In this document: piece after piece, positions 62,182 through 64,000 of the stretch
How positions within the stretch are numbered: the stretch's first letter is position 1
Layout: each line of letters starts with the position of its first letter
Assembly: GCF_026000375.1 (NCBI RefSeq)
Contig: NZ_AP026708.1
Location: 3,260,001-3,324,000, forward strand
Direction: 5' to 3'
Origin: Pseudodesulfovibrio portus
GTDB lineage: Bacteria > Desulfobacterota > Desulfovibrionia > Desulfovibrionales > Desulfovibrionaceae
Length of the DNA: 64,000 nt
The notes under the pieces: generated by a model
What the model saw: the letters and a program-made list of their open reading frames with translations, nothing else
Databases searched by the model: none
What the model was told of the DNA's origin: nothing
Position numbers and translations under genes: made by a program

Positions 62182-64000
62182 ATGATTCGCATCAACGAGA
62201 TCACCGACAAGGTGGCGTCATACATCGACAACCCCGACCTGGACCTGATCCAGCGGGCGTACGTCTTTTCCGCCCAGGCCCACGACGGCGTGGTCCGCCG
62301 GTCGGGCGAGCCCTATATTTCCCACCCCATGAACGTGGCCAATCTCCTGGCCGACATGCAGCTGGACGAGGCCACGGTGGCCGCAGGGTTGCTGCACGAC
62401 ACGGTGGAGGACACCGACACCACGGTGGACGAGATCGAGGACCTGTTCGGTTCCGACGTGGCCGACATCGTGGACGGCGTGACCAAGATCAGCAAGATGG
62501 ACTTCGAGTCCAGGGCGGTGCAGCAGGCGGAGAACATCCGCAAGCTCATCCTGGCCATGGCCGAGGATATCCGCGTGCTCATGGTCAAGCTGGCCGACCG
62601 GCTGCACAACATGCGCACCCTGGAGCACATGAAGCCTGTCAAGCAGCGGCTCATCGCCCAGGAAACGCAGGACATCTACGCGCCGCTGGCCAACCGGCTC
62701 GGCCTGCACCGGGTCAAGACTGAGTTGGAGGACCTCTGTCTCCGCTACCTGAAGCCGGACGTGTTCGGCCAGCTCACCGATGCCGTCTCGGAGCACCGGG
62801 CCGCAGGCGAGCCCTACATCGAGAAGGTCGTGGGCGTGATCGAGGACATGCTCAAGAAGAACAAGATTTCGGGCGTCGTCTACGGCCGCACCAAGCATCT
62901 GCATTCCATCCATGTGAAGATGGAGCAGCAGGGGCTGACCTTCGACGAAATCTACGACCTCATCGCCTTCCGCATCATCCTGAAGTCGCTCAAGGACTGC
63001 TACGCCGTACTGGGTCTCATCCACGCGGCCTGGAGGCCCGTTCCCGGCCGGTTCAAGGACTATATTTCCATTCCCAAGGCGAACATGTACCAGTCGCTCC
63101 ACTCCACGGTCATCGGGCCGGACGGCGAGCGCATCGAGTTCCAGATCCGCACCGAGGAGATGAACCAGATCGCCGAATACGGCGTGGCCGCCCACTGGCA
63201 GTACAAGGAAGTGGGCAAGGGGGCGAAGAAGGGCAAGACCGCCGGCAGGCGCGACGCCGAGCGGTACACCTGGCTCAAGCAGATCATGGATTGGCAGCGC
63301 GAACTGTCCGACCCGCGCGAGTTCATGTCCTCCCTGCGCCTGGAGATGTTCCAGGAAGAAGTCTACGTGTTCACGCCCAACGGCGACATCAAGGAACTGC
63401 CCGACGGGGCCACGCCCGTGGACTTTGCCTATGCCATCCACTCCGAGGTGGGCGACAAGTGTGCCGGCGCCAAGGTCAACGGTCGCATCGTACCCCTGCA
63501 CACGCCGCTCAAGAACGGCGATTCCGTGGAGATCATCACGGACAAGAACCGTGTCCCCAGTCGCGACTGGCTCAAATTCGTCAAGACGGCCAAGGCCCGG
63601 ACCCGCATCAAGCAGTACATCCGCACGGTGGAAAAGGAGCGGGCCATCGCCCTGGCCAGGGAACTCCTGGAAAAGGAGGGGCGCCGGATCGGCATCAATG
63701 TCCAGAAGGCCATGAAGGAGGGTGAATTCCTCAAGCTGGCGGGCGAATTCAACTGCGGCAGCGTGGACGACCTTCTGACACAGGTCGGATTTTCCCGGTT
63801 CACCCCGCGCAAGGTGCTCAAGCGGCTGTATGCCATCACCCACGGCGAGCCCATGGACGAGCGCAAGGTCCGGAGCCGGGGCAGCGAGACGGTCGAAGAG
63901 AAAAAGAAGCCCAAGGGCGACGGGTTGAGTATTTCCGGCGTGGACAACGTCCTGGTCCGGTTCGCGAGCTGCTGCAACCCCCTGCCCGGCGAACCGATCG
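62182..64000 (+). CDS. RelA/SpoT-family (p)ppGpp synthetase/hydrolase, 3' end outside the window
   Basis: The first 606 residues of a Rel protein; the gene runs off the window. The HD hydrolase domain is intact (LLHDTVEDT near residue 70, LVKLADRLHNMRTLEHM), so hydrolase activity is likely. The synthetase domain has DLIAFRII, RFKDYISIPKANMYQSLHS and the FQIRTEEMN region. A TGS domain starts near residue 393 (VYVFTPNGDIKELPDGAT) and a C-terminal CC-type region follows (ASCCNPLPGE). It is a bifunctional Rel/SpoT type that controls the stringent response. Confidence 0.93.
   Translation, partial: MIRINEITDKVASYIDNPDLDLIQRAYVFSAQAHDGVVRRSGEPYISHPMNVANLLADMQLDEATVAAGLLHDTVEDTDTTVDEIEDLFGSDVADIVDGVTKISKMDFESRAVQQAENIRKLILAMAEDIRVLMVKLADRLHNMRTLEHMKPVKQRLIAQETQDIYAPLANRLGLHRVKTELEDLCLRYLKPDVFGQLTDAVSEHRAAGEPYIEKVVGVIEDMLKKNKISGVVYGRTKHLHSIHVKMEQQGLTFDEIYDLIAFRIILKSLKDCYAVLGLIHAAWRPVPGRFKDYISIPKANMYQSLHSTVIGPDGERIEFQIRTEEMNQIAEYGVAAHWQYKEVGKGAKKGKTAGRRDAERYTWLKQIMDWQRELSDPREFMSSLRLEMFQEEVYVFTPNGDIKELPDGATPVDFAYAIHSEVGDKCAGAKVNGRIVPLHTPLKNGDSVEIITDKNRVPSRDWLKFVKTAKARTRIKQYIRTVEKERAIALARELLEKEGRRIGINVQKAMKEGEFLKLAGEFNCGSVDDLLTQVGFSRFTPRKVLKRLYAITHGEPMDERKVRSRGSETVEEKKKPKGDGLSISGVDNVLVRFASCCNPLPGEPI

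Noticed and set aside
62218-63843. A long minus-strand frame near the right edge
   Set aside because: The plus strand encodes a clear Rel/SpoT protein that runs off the window, so the minus frame is a shadow.

Overview
The window (about 62% G+C) looks like a chromosomal segment of a sulfate-reducing deltaproteobacterium of the Desulfovibrionaceae, most like Desulfovibrio or Pseudodesulfovibrio. The main reasons are a complete qrcABCD operon (periplasmic menaquinone reductase of sulfate reducers), a large set of heterodisulfide-reductase (Hdr) genes, a 2-oxoacid:ferredoxin oxidoreductase, and several sigma-54 activators. The genus is an inference. I saw no rRNA, tRNA or CRISPR array.

Layout. 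1-3.7 kb: end of a TonB-dependent receptor, a YfiR-like periplasmic protein and a CHASE8-type histidine kinase, all overlapping by ATGA. 3.7-7.4 kb: a leftward ECF transporter operon led by a PPC/DUF296 gene and preceded by a perfect Crp/Fnr-type palindrome. 7.4-9.7 kb: hydroxypyruvate reductase and glycerate kinase. 9.9-14.6 kb: a leftward six-gene operon (NifX-like, DUF5320, NifU-like, CGGC, PocR, unknown) behind a clear -24/-12 promoter, with its probable activator next door. 14.7-16.1 kb: a second sigma-54-type activator with degenerate receiver and GAFTGA motifs, then a 0.6-kb gene-free stretch rich in GTCTTG motifs and an IS3 remnant.

17.0-30.2 kb is the most unusual region: hdrA, mvhD, an frhB-like gene, a giant tandem HdrA carrying an embedded degenerate receiver domain, hdrC, hdrB, a universal stress protein, and two paralogous HdrC-HdrB fusion genes. 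The first fusion gene has an in-frame TGA exactly where its paralogue has a cluster-motif cysteine, and a bacterial-type SECIS hairpin follows, so it is very likely a selenoprotein. The second is split by an intact IS1595-family element with a perfect 8-bp target duplication; without the IS the gene closes in frame. The set has the parts of a soluble flavin-based electron-bifurcating Hdr complex fed by an FrhB-like subunit instead of a hydrogenase.

30.2-34.6 kb: small unknown genes, mazG, cvpA-like, rfbC and manC. 34.7-39.6 kb: qrcABCD. 40-43.1 kb: a polar amino-acid ABC transporter. 43.3 kb: cobH/cbiC. 44.2-47.1 kb: korDABC. 47.1-50.7 kb: FlgO-like lipoprotein, purine nucleoside phosphorylase, motAB and a PilZ protein. 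50.7-55.5 kb: acetyl-CoA carboxylase genes with a fused AccA-AccD and an atypical biotin carrier. 55.5-64 kb: ssb, an unknown membrane protein, a SWIM-SNF2 helicase, a peptide-binding lipoprotein and the start of a Rel/SpoT gene that runs off the end of the window.
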